A stretch of DNA of 64,000 nucleotides from G965116155 sp965116155 (GTDB lineage: Bacteria > Bdellovibrionota > Bdellovibrionia > Bdellovibrionales > UBA1609), in the NCBI GenBank assembly GCA_965116155.1, contig OZ220488.1, positions 868,001 through 932,000 on the forward strand. The letters are read 5' to 3'. This document shows, piece by piece, positions 42,394 through 50,186 of the stretch. The notes under the pieces were generated by a model that saw only the letters and a list, made by a program, of their open reading frames with translations, ran no database searches and was not told the DNA's origin. The position numbers were made by a program, and so were the translations under genes. The number at the start of each line of letters is the position of its first letter. The stretch's first letter is position 1.

Positions 42394-44022
42394 ATGCGAT
42401 TTGACCAACTGCAGATCCACCCCCTGCTCCTTAAGGGTGTGGAAGATTGTGGATTTTCAGAATGCACCCCCGTGCAAAAAAACTGCATCCCCCTTGTGCG
42501 GCAGGGTAAAGACCTTTCTGGCCTGGCGCAAACGGGCACAGGCAAAACGGCTGCCTTTTTAACCCCCCTTATGGACCGGGTTCTGCTATCGAAAGAAAGC
42601 AACCAGCTCAAAAAAAGCCCCTCAAATAAGGAGCCTGTGCCTACACAAGGCACAAACGCCCCTAGCACCTTAGCGTTTGAGTCGTGGCGCGCGTCGCATT
42701 TTGTGCTTATTTTAGTCCCCACACGCGAGCTGGCGGAGCAGGTTTATACCAATGCCAAGCAGCTCAGCGCACATACAAAGCTTAGCTCGTGTGTCATTTA
42801 TGGCGGCGTGGGTTACGAAGATCAAAAACAGGCCCTCAAACAGCATAGTGACTTTGTCATTGCCACACCTGGCCGCCTGATTGACCTGTATAAAGAGCAT
42901 TGCCTCAACCTAAACTGCGTACGCGCCGTGGTGTTTGACGAAGCCGACCAAATGTTCGATCTCGGCTTTAGGGACGATATTTGCTTTATACTAGAACGCA
43001 TCCCGCGCAAAAGGCAGCTCATTCTTTTAGGAGCCACGGCCAACTTTGAAACCCTCCGGGTGGCTTATGAATTTGGATCTAACCCCATAGAGATAGACCT
43101 TAGCACCGAAAGCCTTAAAACCGAAAACGTAGAGGACGACCTGTTCCATGTGGGGCATGAGGAAAAACCCAACTACTTGCTGTCGCTTATTAAAAAACAC
43201 AAACCCCAGCAGGTGATAGTGTTTGCTAATTTTAAATATAGCATTGAGCGCCTGAGTCACTTTTTAAAAGCCAATAAAGTAGCCGCCATGGGGATTTCGA
43301 GCCTGTTGTCACAAGCGCAACGCCAAAAGGTTATGTCGAGCTTTAGGAAAAGCGAAACCCACTGCCAGGTGCTAGTAGCCACTGATGTGGCTGCACGAGG
43401 TTTAGACATCACAGGTGTAGACATGGTCATTAACTACGACTTGCCCGACGACCCTGCCAACTATGTGCACCGTATAGGGCGCACGGGGCGAGCGGGCAAG
43501 GTGGGCTGCGCGCACTCGCTGGTCAGCCACAAAGATGTGGACGCTTTAAAGCGCATTGAGAGCTACACCGACAAAAAAATCCCCTCCTGCTGGTTAGAGG
43601 ATGATGAAATCATAACCGATATCAAGCCCCTGCGCTTTGAGAGCGCTAAACCCCGGCCCGTAAGTGCCAGCGGGCAAGACCGCCCTACACGCCGCGGCCC
43701 CAGGCGAACGCGCACATTTAGCAAAGACCACGAAGGCAGAGACAGCGAAAGACGCAGCCCAAGAGGCGGCACAAGAGGCGGGGCTAAAAACAGCTATCGC
43801 GGCAGCAGGGCCGCGCACGCAAGCACTGGTAGCGCGGCACGTCCTTATGGCTCGCGCAAAAGGCCTTACAAGAAGCACCAAGACAAACGGGCGCAGGATT
43901 TTAAACCTTCGCGCCGCGACAGATCTGCGCCCTCTTACAAACGCAGCCGATCGCAAAAGCCCGCTCAAGCTACGGGACTAAAGCGCGTAGTGCGTGGTAT
44001 TAAAAAAATGCTGGGCCTGTAG
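42394..44022 (+). CDS. DEAD-box RNA helicase with basic C-terminal tail
   Basis: Motifs in order: Q motif (GFSECTPVQKNCIP), I AQTGTGKT, Ia PTRELAEQ, II DEAD in VVFDEADQMFD, III here LGATANFE (usual SAT altered to GAT), V ATDVAARGLDI, VI HRIGRTGRAGK. The tail from about residue 400 is rich in Arg, Ser and Lys, typical of RNA-binding extensions of RhlE/DeaD types. Start at ATG 42394 (MRFDQLQIHPLL). tatB follows directly, its start touching the stop codon. Confidence 0.95.
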   Translation: MRFDQLQIHPLLLKGVEDCGFSECTPVQKNCIPLVRQGKDLSGLAQTGTGKTAAFLTPLMDRVLLSKESNQLKKSPSNKEPVPTQGTNAPSTLAFESWRASHFVLILVPTRELAEQVYTNAKQLSAHTKLSSCVIYGGVGYEDQKQALKQHSDFVIATPGRLIDLYKEHCLNLNCVRAVVFDEADQMFDLGFRDDICFILERIPRKRQLILLGATANFETLRVAYEFGSNPIEIDLSTESLKTENVEDDLFHVGHEEKPNYLLSLIKKHKPQQVIVFANFKYSIERLSHFLKANKVAAMGISSLLSQAQRQKVMSSFRKSETHCQVLVATDVAARGLDITGVDMVINYDLPDDPANYVHRIGRTGRAGKVGCAHSLVSHKDVDALKRIESYTDKKIPSCWLEDDEIITDIKPLRFESAKPRPVSASGQDRPTRRGPRRTRTFSKDHEGRDSERRSPRGGTRGGAKNSYRGSRAAHASTGSAARPYGSRKRPYKKHQDKRAQDFKPSRRDRSAPSYKRSRSQKPAQATGLKRVVRGIKKMLGL

Positions 44023-44024
44023 TG

Positions 44025-44267
44025 ATGTTTAATGCTGGGCCTTTAGAGCTGTTTTTGCTATTTGCCATTGTCCTTATTGTGTTGGGGCCAGATAAACTGC
44101 CTCAAGTGGCCCGCGCCCTTAGCCAAACCCTTAACCAGTGGCGTGATATTACTGCGCAGGTGCGAGGTTCGTTGCAAGAGCCTCCTACAACCCGATCTTT
44201 AGAGCCGGATTTAGACATAAAACCCAAAAATCCAAGCGCCTCTGCTACAAATAAAAAATCCCCCTAA
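44025..44267 (+). CDS. tatB: Twin-arginine translocase TatA/TatB subunit
   Basis: 80 residues. A short periplasmic start MFNAGPLELFLLF with a Glu in the membrane helix, then LGPDKLP and an amphipathic helix. The Glu before the helix centre and its position upstream of tatC favour TatB, but a TatA-type or bifunctional role is possible. An ATG at 44025 or the overlapping GTG at 44022 may start it. A TIR element separates it from tatC. Confidence 0.85.
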   Translation: MFNAGPLELFLLFAIVLIVLGPDKLPQVARALSQTLNQWRDITAQVRGSLQEPPTTRSLEPDLDIKPKNPSASATNKKSP

Positions 44268-44292
44268 ATACCCGCAACCTGGGCACTCGTTT

Positions 44293-44584
44293 GTCGACAC
44301 TGAAGTATTGTCTAATCTTTTATAATTATTGTTAAATTTGTTGATATTGTGGGTTCTGTATTTGCAGGGTTTATGGTGCTTTGAGTGAAGCTGTCTAGCG
44401 CGCAAAATTACCTTGCAGAGGCTCTACGTGTTAGCCCCTTGTGCTGAAGTATGTTCTCCGGCTGACTCTGGCGCGCTTTGAGTAAGGCGCAAAAATGTAG
44501 TACTCGTTAAGATACAGTATTAAAACCCTAATAGGGCATGAGTACGCGACAGCCGGAAGCCGGAGAACATACTTCAGTCACGAC
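44293..44584 (-). mobile_element. TIR element copy 2 between tatB and tatC
   Basis: The reverse complement of this 292-base segment matches the copy at 21422-21855 in ends, inner inverted repeat and flanking blocks. The inner arms are 44444-44464 and 44557-44577. Outer ends are GTCGACACTGAAGTATTG and CTTCAGTCACGAC. It encodes nothing and ends 6 bases before the tatC ATG. It differs from copy 1 in lacking the inserted HP and in the loop of the inner hairpin. Confidence 0.8.
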
Positions 44585-44590
44585 TAGTTT

Positions 44591-45319
44591 ATGCAGCAAA
44601 ATTTTTTCTCGCACATAGCAGAGCTACGCCGCAGGGTGCTTTATGTGGCGGGGTTTATTGCGTGTGGCATGGGCTTGGCCTTGGTGTTTAGTTCGGAGCT
44701 TTTGGAGTTTTGCACAGCGCCCTTAAGTGGATTTGTGAGCACGGCGTTGCAAGGGGGATTAATTTTTACGCACCCTATGGACAAATTTATAGCGCATATG
44801 CAGGTGGGTTTTTTTGGCGGCATGGTGCTGGTGTTTCCGGCGTGTTTGTTCCACGTGTGGGCTTTTGTTGCGCCTGGGCTGTATAAAAACGAAAAAAAAA
44901 CCCTACTCGCTTTTGTGGGGCTTGGGGGGGTGCTGTTTTTACTAGGCGTGGGGTTTTGTTATATGTTGGCCTTCCCCATGGGGCTTAAGTTTTTAATGCA
45001 GTTTGGAGGTGTCGAGTACCAGCCTTTTATTAACCTAAAGGAGTATTTGCCCTTTTTTATACGTATACATCTTGCTTTTGGCGTAGCCTTTGAGCTCCCG
45101 CTTGCTGCGGGCTTGCTCAGTTTTGTTGGGGCCATTGATGATGCGTGGCTTAAGCAGCAGCGCTCTTACGCTATTGTGGGGTTAAGTGTGCTGGCCATGT
45201 TTATTACACCGCCTGATATTTTTAGTATGCTTTTTATGCTTGCGCCTTTGTTGATACTGTATGAGCTTAGCATTGTAGTGGCGCGGGTGTGTAAAAGCAC
45301 AGTCGCTAAAAAGGAATAA
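44591..45319 (+). CDS. tatC: Twin-arginine translocase subunit TatC
   Basis: Six-helix membrane receptor for twin-arginine signal peptides. It begins NFFSHIAELRRRVLYV (the conserved HxxELRxR), with FPACLFHVWAFVAPGLYKNEKK and the FELPLA segment with its key Glu. 242 residues, normal. The ribosome site would fall in or at the edge of the TIR element, with no clear Shine-Dalgarno, so expression may be affected. It is co-directional with the antiporter 10 bases downstream. Confidence 0.96.
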   Translation: MQQNFFSHIAELRRRVLYVAGFIACGMGLALVFSSELLEFCTAPLSGFVSTALQGGLIFTHPMDKFIAHMQVGFFGGMVLVFPACLFHVWAFVAPGLYKNEKKTLLAFVGLGGVLFLLGVGFCYMLAFPMGLKFLMQFGGVEYQPFINLKEYLPFFIRIHLAFGVAFELPLAAGLLSFVGAIDDAWLKQQRSYAIVGLSVLAMFITPPDIFSMLFMLAPLLILYELSIVVARVCKSTVAKKE

Positions 45320-45329
45320 AGGGGAGCGT

Positions 45330-46580
45330 ATGTCTATTGTGGTGATCTGTGTGGGGGGATTGTTTTTTGCCGGGCATTTTTTAAATTGGTTTTTTGAAAA
45401 AACCCGCCTCCCAGATGTGTTAGTGCTCATGCTGGTGGGGTTTTTGTTGGGTCCTGAGGCTTTGGGTCTTGTGCAGGTACAGGACCTTGGGCAGGTGGGT
45501 CATATTGTGGCAACAATTACTCTTATTGTCATTTTGTACGCCTGTGGGTTGAACCTTAATATTAAAAAGCTCCTAGAGGCAGGCTCTGCGTCTTTAGCGC
45601 TATCGATTGTAAGCTTTTTGTTAATGGGAGCTGCAGGTTTTGTTTTGGCACGTTTTGTAGCTTTGCAAAGCTTTGAAACAGCTTTGTTATTTGGAGTGGG
45701 TATAGGCAGCACCTCGTCTGCCGTGGTGATTCCTATGGCTCAAGTGCTGCCTATTGGTCATAAGGCAAAAACCATACTCAGTCTGGAGTCTGCTTTTACA
45801 GATGTTTTATCGTTGGTGTTTTTTTTGGTTTTTTTAAAATCTTTTACTGCAGGCCATTTTGATGTGCAGCATTTAATCGGCCGCGTGGGCCCTGACAGCT
45901 TTAGGGCTGTTCTTTTGGGGCTGGGGGTGTCTTATGTATGGGCTGGGGCACAAAACCGGTTCGAAAAGCAGCTGCCGCCTGTGTTTTCTAATGAGTCCAT
46001 GGCCATCATACTTTATGGCATCACAGACCTTATGCATCTATCTGGACCTTTAAGTATTTTGTCTTTTGGTTTTGGCTTGGCAAACTTAGGCACCATGCCG
46101 GGGTGGTTTAAAAAAATCGCCCCCTTTAGCCCCTGGGCGTTTCAAAAAAGCCACACCATGCTCGACAACATACTGCTCGCGCAGGTGTCTTTGATTTTGC
46201 GGAGTTTGTTTTTTTTGTACCTGGGTATTATTGTGCATTTTAAAGACCAGGTTGCTTTGGGCATGGCCATGGCCACGTGTGTGCTGATTTACATAACGCG
46301 CCTAGTGGCTTGTGTGCTGCTTTTTAATCCCAAAAACACTAGCCGGCAGGATGCTTTTACTATTGTCACCATGGGTCCAAGGGGTTTGGCTTGTGCCGTG
46401 TTGGCGCTTATGGCTTTGCAAAGCCCTTTGCCTGGTAAAGAATGGCTGCACAACAGCATGGTAGGGGTGGTGCCTTTGTCGATCCTCATTACAAGTGTCT
46501 TGATCTTTTTAGGATCCACAAAAATATTCGAAAAAATCGTAGTGCGCAGGTTGTTTCGTGGTTATAAATCAGAGTGCTAG
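45330..46580 (+). CDS. Cation:proton antiporter (CPA family)
   Basis: 416 residues, about 12 hydrophobic segments (GHFLNWFFEKTRLPDVLVLM, LVGFLLGPEALGL at the start), as in Na+/H+ or K+/H+ exchangers. No C-terminal nucleotide-binding domain is present. AAAGGGGAG precedes the ATG. Its stop codon TAG is part of an HP head (TCAGAGTGCTAG), so the last residues SEC come from the repeat. Confidence 0.88.
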   Translation: MSIVVICVGGLFFAGHFLNWFFEKTRLPDVLVLMLVGFLLGPEALGLVQVQDLGQVGHIVATITLIVILYACGLNLNIKKLLEAGSASLALSIVSFLLMGAAGFVLARFVALQSFETALLFGVGIGSTSSAVVIPMAQVLPIGHKAKTILSLESAFTDVLSLVFFLVFLKSFTAGHFDVQHLIGRVGPDSFRAVLLGLGVSYVWAGAQNRFEKQLPPVFSNESMAIILYGITDLMHLSGPLSILSFGFGLANLGTMPGWFKKIAPFSPWAFQKSHTMLDNILLAQVSLILRSLFFLYLGIIVHFKDQVALGMAMATCVLIYITRLVACVLLFNPKNTSRQDAFTIVTMGPRGLACAVLALMALQSPLPGKEWLHNSMVGVVPLSILITSVLIFLGSTKIFEKIVVRRLFRGYKSEC

Positions 46581-46820
46581 GAAAATTCTCTGAGATAGAG
46601 CGGCGGCATCCTGATAGTCCCTGAAAGGGACGGCCATCAGGGTGTGTACGCTGCGTACCCCTTCGGGGCCCTTCGCTATCGGCGCGTTGATAGCTGTCTA
46701 GTGCACAATGCACCCGCGAAGACTGCGTTTGCCACCTTGGCAGCCCACAGGCGTTAGCCAAGGCGGCTGCACTTTCAGTTTCACGGGTGCATTGCTGGCA
46801 CTTTTATGCTTGCGCACTTA
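46570..46820. repeat. Truncated HP and reversed HP between convergent genes
   Basis: A forward HP 5' half (GAAAATTCTCTGAGATAGAGCGG..., with GGTCATCAGG-type inner arms) follows the antiporter stop. A full reversed HP at about 46700-46815 has arms CAATGCACCCGCG.../...CGGGTGCATTG, tail TGCACTAGACAGC, and its head next to the lipoprotein stop. The region also holds GTACGCTGCGTAC and CCCCTTCGGGG palindromes. No gene is supported. Confidence 0.75.
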
Positions 46821-47354
46821 CTGCAAGAGGAAAGCGCCATGAAAGTAAGGGTCTCTCTGAACCCCTGCTACTTTTTCTTGCTTTTCCTCTTTTGCTTCCT
46901 CGGCTTCTTCAGCATCTTCCTCTACTGCGTCTTCTTCAGACACTGTGATTTCAACATGCATTTGGCCTTTTACGTGGGCTCCTACTATCCCGAAGCCATC
47001 TATCATCTCGGCTTCGCAAAGCCACAAGCCTTTAGGGAGCTCTACAAGTTTATCCACACCAAAAGTGCGTTTTTCGTCACTCACTTCGACCTTGACCTTA
47101 GAAGAAGATGCTTCATCTGCACCGTCCATTTCGCAGTTTTCAAGCTTAAGCGTTACGTCGCCGTCTTCTTCTGTGTTAATAGTAACCGTATCGCCTGTTT
47201 TTAAAAATTCTGGCAAAACGGGGCTTTCGCCATCTAGGTCGATAGTGTAGTGGGTACTGGCTGCTTCGTTTTTGTCCTTATCCGAGCAAGCACCCAAAGA
47301 AAACACAAGGCCCAGCATAGCCATAGTGGGCAAAAGGCTTTTAAAAAATTTCAT
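46818..47354 (-). CDS. Lipoprotein with acidic tail, paralogue of 39551
   Basis: 178 residues from ATG 47354 (MKFFKSLLPTMAMLGLVFSL), with GGAGGG upstream. Lipobox LGACS. The domain TGDTVTINTEEDGDVTLKLENC ... FGVDKLVELPKGLWLCEAE matches 39551 closely, then an acidic Glu-rich tail. The last 14 residues (VQRDPYFHGAFLLQ) differ from the paralogue. The upstream leader is also duplicated. Confidence 0.85.
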   Translation of the reverse strand: MKFFKSLLPTMAMLGLVFSLGACSDKDKNEAASTHYTIDLDGESPVLPEFLKTGDTVTINTEEDGDVTLKLENCEMDGADEASSSKVKVEVSDEKRTFGVDKLVELPKGLWLCEAEMIDGFGIVGAHVKGQMHVEITVSEEDAVEEDAEEAEEAKEEKQEKVAGVQRDPYFHGAFLLQ

Positions 47355-47394
47355 TTGGCATCCCTCCTTATACGGGTTTTTAATTGTTAATTTT

Positions 47395-47478
47395 CCCCCC
47401 CTGCACGGCCACCTCCCTGTGGGAGATTGCACCAGGAGCGCCGCTTTGTCCCAGAATTCTAGGCTAGCGCTCTAATGC
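47395..47478 (-). repeat. Half HP hairpin upstream of the lipoprotein
   Basis: This matches the HP at 40163-40300 but lacks its 3' arm. About 57 bases from ATAAAAGCCTTATAGGCC to CTGTCGCGGCC are gone, with CGGCC at both breakpoints in the intact copy. The remaining part (CTCCCTGTGGGAG, GCACCAGGAGCGCC, head GCTAGCGCTCTAATGCTTACGC) cannot fold the long stem. Confidence 0.8.
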
Positions 47479-47579
47479 TTACGCATTCTACACACAAAAA
47501 AACTGCTAGAACGCATCTATGTAAAAGTGACAGGTGCTCGCAATTGGCATATGTGTTGATAAGCCTTCTAGGAGAATTT

Positions 47580-49016
47580 ATGAATAAGCTAAACAAGTGC
47601 CAATTTTTTGTATGTTTGCTTTTTTCTTGTGCCCCATTTTTGTGGGCAGCGCAAGATGTGACCTTTGACAAAGGTTCTTTGCACTGGGCAGCCCAAGCGG
47701 GTGAATTAGATGCGCTCAACCAGAGCATCAAAAATGGCTCGAGCCCCAATTCTCTGGGTCCCATGGGGTTTGGAGCCTTGCACTGGGCAGCTCGCGAAGG
47801 GCATGCCGCAATAGTAAAAAGCCTTTTAGAGCATGGAGCTAACCCCGATCTAAAAGCCCTTGGCACCAGCTGGGTGCCTTTGTTTGAAGCTGCAGAAAGG
47901 GGACATATTTTGGTAGCGCACACCTTGCTCCAGGGTGGAGCGGACTTGCATGCCCTCAATGCCGAAGGCCAAGGCGCCTTACACATAGCCATTGCTAGCG
48001 CGCAGTCCGATATGGCCCTTGCACTATTAGACATGGGCGCATCACCCAACGCTCTAGACTCTACCCACCAGAGCCCTTTGTTTGCGGCAGCTCGAGCGGG
48101 CTTGGCGGATGTGTCAAAAGCGCTGTTAGATCGAGGTGTGGATCTAAATACACCTACTCTAGATGGCTGGACTCCTTTAATGGTAGCGGCTCGTGAGGGT
48201 TTTGCTCCTATCACCAGCATGCTACTAGAAGTGGGTGCAAAGCCGGGTCTTACGCGTGGCTATTACAAGCGCACACCTTTGCATTGGGCCTGTGCCGGCG
48301 GACACATTGATACGGTAAGAGAATTCTTAAAGCGCGGATTTTTTAAATTTGGCACTAAAGACCGCACAGGTGAAACGCCTTTGTCTTTGGCTGCATTTTC
48401 AGGCTCTTATTACTTAGTAGAACTGCTGGTACGCTATGGAGCCAAGCCTCAGTCTTGGCGAGATGCCGATGGCAACAGTCTTTTGCACAGACTGGCTATG
48501 GCAAGCACACATATGCTGCCAGGAGATAGCACAGCCAAAGATGCAGCTCGTGCTTTGGATGTGTTAATACGTGCGGGCTTAGATGTAGACGTTACCAATA
48601 ACCTCTCGCAAACCCCTTTGTACAAGGCGGCCCGTTATGGCAATGTACTGGCCGTGCAGGCTTTAATCGATGCAGGAGCTAATCCCAACTGGGTGGATGA
48701 TATTTCGAACACCGCTTTGTACGAAGCTGTGCATCGCGGGCATTTAGAAGTGGTGAAGATTTTAGTACAGGCTCCTGGCATTGATGTAAACGACTACGGA
48801 GCGGGGGGCATGGCGCCTCTGCATTTAGCAGCAGGCGAAGGCTTGACGGACATTGCAGCTGTTTTGCTAGAGGCCGGGGCAGACCCCACTAAGCTCAGCT
48901 CTCAAGATGGCAAACCCCCCATCTACTACGCCATAGAAAACCAACACCCCGACACAATTAGAGTGCTAGCAGAATTTTCTGGGACAAAGCGGCGCTATCA
49001 TCGCAGCACCCTTTAG
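47580..49016 (+). CDS. Secreted ankyrin-repeat protein ending in repeat-derived sequence
   Basis: About 478 residues from ATG 47580 (AGGAG nine bases upstream). Signal peptide MNKLNKCQFFVCLLFSCAPF...AAQ. Ankyrin repeats run through the whole protein (GALHWAAREGHAAIV, TPLMVAAREG, TPLHWACAGGH, TPLYKAARYGN, APLHLAAGEG). The last roughly 19 residues (VLAEFSGTKRRYHRSTL) are read from an HP hairpin at 48957, which supplies the stop. The original C-terminus was therefore probably lost or extended. Confidence 0.88.
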   Translation: MNKLNKCQFFVCLLFSCAPFLWAAQDVTFDKGSLHWAAQAGELDALNQSIKNGSSPNSLGPMGFGALHWAAREGHAAIVKSLLEHGANPDLKALGTSWVPLFEAAERGHILVAHTLLQGGADLHALNAEGQGALHIAIASAQSDMALALLDMGASPNALDSTHQSPLFAAARAGLADVSKALLDRGVDLNTPTLDGWTPLMVAAREGFAPITSMLLEVGAKPGLTRGYYKRTPLHWACAGGHIDTVREFLKRGFFKFGTKDRTGETPLSLAAFSGSYYLVELLVRYGAKPQSWRDADGNSLLHRLAMASTHMLPGDSTAKDAARALDVLIRAGLDVDVTNNLSQTPLYKAARYGNVLAVQALIDAGANPNWVDDISNTALYEAVHRGHLEVVKILVQAPGIDVNDYGAGGMAPLHLAAGEGLTDIAAVLLEAGADPTKLSSQDGKPPIYYAIENQHPDTIRVLAEFSGTKRRYHRSTL

Positions 49017-49065
49017 GGTGCGGCCGCGATGGTAGCAAGCGTCCCGCAGAAAATTCTGCGGCCTA
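48957..49065 (+). repeat. HP hairpin overlapping the end of the ankyrin gene
   Basis: Head TTAGAGTGCTAGC, arms GCAGAATTTTCTGGGA and TCCCGCAGAAAATTCTGC, inner GCTATCATCGC/GCGATGGTAGC, loop GCACCCTTTAGGGTGC. The frame of the ankyrin gene runs into it to 49016. Tail GCGGCCTATAAGGG. Confidence 0.9.
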
Positions 49066-49086
49066 TAAGGGATCTATGGCCCTGTA

Positions 49087-49135
49087 GCGATAGGCGATCT
49101 CTAAGCCTATCGCGACCAGATTGCCGTCAAAGCCC
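49087..49135 (+). repeat. C module
   Basis: GCGATAGGC (49087-49095), loop GATCTCTAA (49096-49104), GCCTATCGC (49105-49113): a perfect 9-bp stem. The tail GACCAGATTGCCGTCAAAGCC follows, then TAAACACAA and the next HP head. Confidence 0.85.
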
Positions 49136-49154
49136 TGTGCGCTCGGGTAAACAC

Positions 49155-49395
49155 AATTAGAGTGCTAGCCAATTACAGACTAGCCACAACACCTTGAGCA
49201 TGAAGCGGCGCTATTATCGCAGCCTTCTGGAAGAAGGCGTCCGCGATAATAGCAAGCGTAGCTGAGAATTTTGCGGCCTATAAGGCTATTATAAGCCCGT
49301 ACCCGCCAGTGCAATTTATTTAAATTGAGAGCAATATTGTCGCCTGCGTCCGGGTTTTATTGATTGCGAAAAACCAAGGCGTGACCTGACCTGCC
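49155..49395 (+). repeat. HP hairpin and 5'-truncated B module
   Basis: Head TTAGAGTGCTAGCC with a further head-like piece ACAGACTAGCC, arms GCTATTATCGC/GCGATAATAGC with CCTTCTGGAAGAAGG loop (about 49158-49275). B core GCCCGTACCCGCCAGTGC, TTTATTTAAATTGAG, CGCCTGCGTCCGGG and GGCGTGACCTGACCTGCC (49292-49394). The 5' strand of the closing helix is missing, so this B copy cannot close. Confidence 0.75.
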
Positions 49396-49403
49396 AGATT
49401 ATC

Positions 49404-49994
49404 TTAAAAGCCATGGACACCTTTGACCCAGCCGCAGGTGTCGTACTTAATTTGCAGCACGCTATTGAGCTTATGAAAGTCTTCTGCCGTGCTCAGTGTA
49501 TAGGAGTTAGGAAAGTAGAAGTCCGGCCCGTATTCTACTAAGCACCTAAGACCGCGCTGTTTCTCTGAGTTCCAAAAAACAATAGTGTCGCCCGTTATTG
49601 TTACTTTATGCATCTTCTCAAGACAGCTACTGTGCGGTATAGCAGCCGATACAAGGGCAGCCGCACTTAAAAATAAAACCAAAGCACCTGCTAACGCGAA
49701 TTTGCCAGCGCCTACGCCCAATATCTTGTTATCAACCGCTGCAGCCGCTGCACCCACACCTGCACCTAAACCCGCACCGGTGGCTGATGCTCCTACCATC
49801 ATGCCCGCCACACCCCCCCAGGCCTTGAGCGCTGTATGCCTCTGGCTTTCATCACACTGTGCCAGAGTTTCTTCAATGGCAATGTAATGGTGAGGCACAA
49901 CAAGGCCCTCTCCCTTCGCTAGCGCGCTACCGAGAACCAGCGCTAAACATCCACAAAGCACTACTGGTTTTGCAATAATTGTCTGCACAGCCAT
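49404..49994 (-). CDS. Secreted membrane protein, paralogue of 50187
   Basis: 196 residues. Signal peptide MAVQTIIAKPVVLCGCLALVLGSALA|KG, then HHYIAIEETLAQCDE, a Gly/Ala-rich hydrophobic stretch (about 50-120) and a C-terminal domain GDTIVFWNSEKQRGLRCLVEYGPDFYF ending with a Cys. The neighbour at 50187 has the same plan, and the two are transcribed away from each other. Function unknown. Confidence 0.82.
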   Translation of the reverse strand: MAVQTIIAKPVVLCGCLALVLGSALAKGEGLVVPHHYIAIEETLAQCDESQRHTALKAWGGVAGMMVGASATGAGLGAGVGAAAAAVDNKILGVGAGKFALAGALVLFLSAAALVSAAIPHSSCLEKMHKVTITGDTIVFWNSEKQRGLRCLVEYGPDFYFPNSYTLSTAEDFHKLNSVLQIKYDTCGWVKGVHGF

Positions 49995-50186
49995 TGTTTA
50001 TCTCCTTTCTCTCATCAATCGCCCCACCGTCCACTAACACAGCGCCTCACTTTAGGAAAGTAAAAAATTTGCTTAGCTTTGCCAAAAGCAACACATCAGT
50101 CGCAACACATAGAAAAACCATTTACTTCAAAAAAGGGGGTATGTTACTGGTCAAGGGTCAACTAGGGGGCGCTAAAGGAGTTGGTT

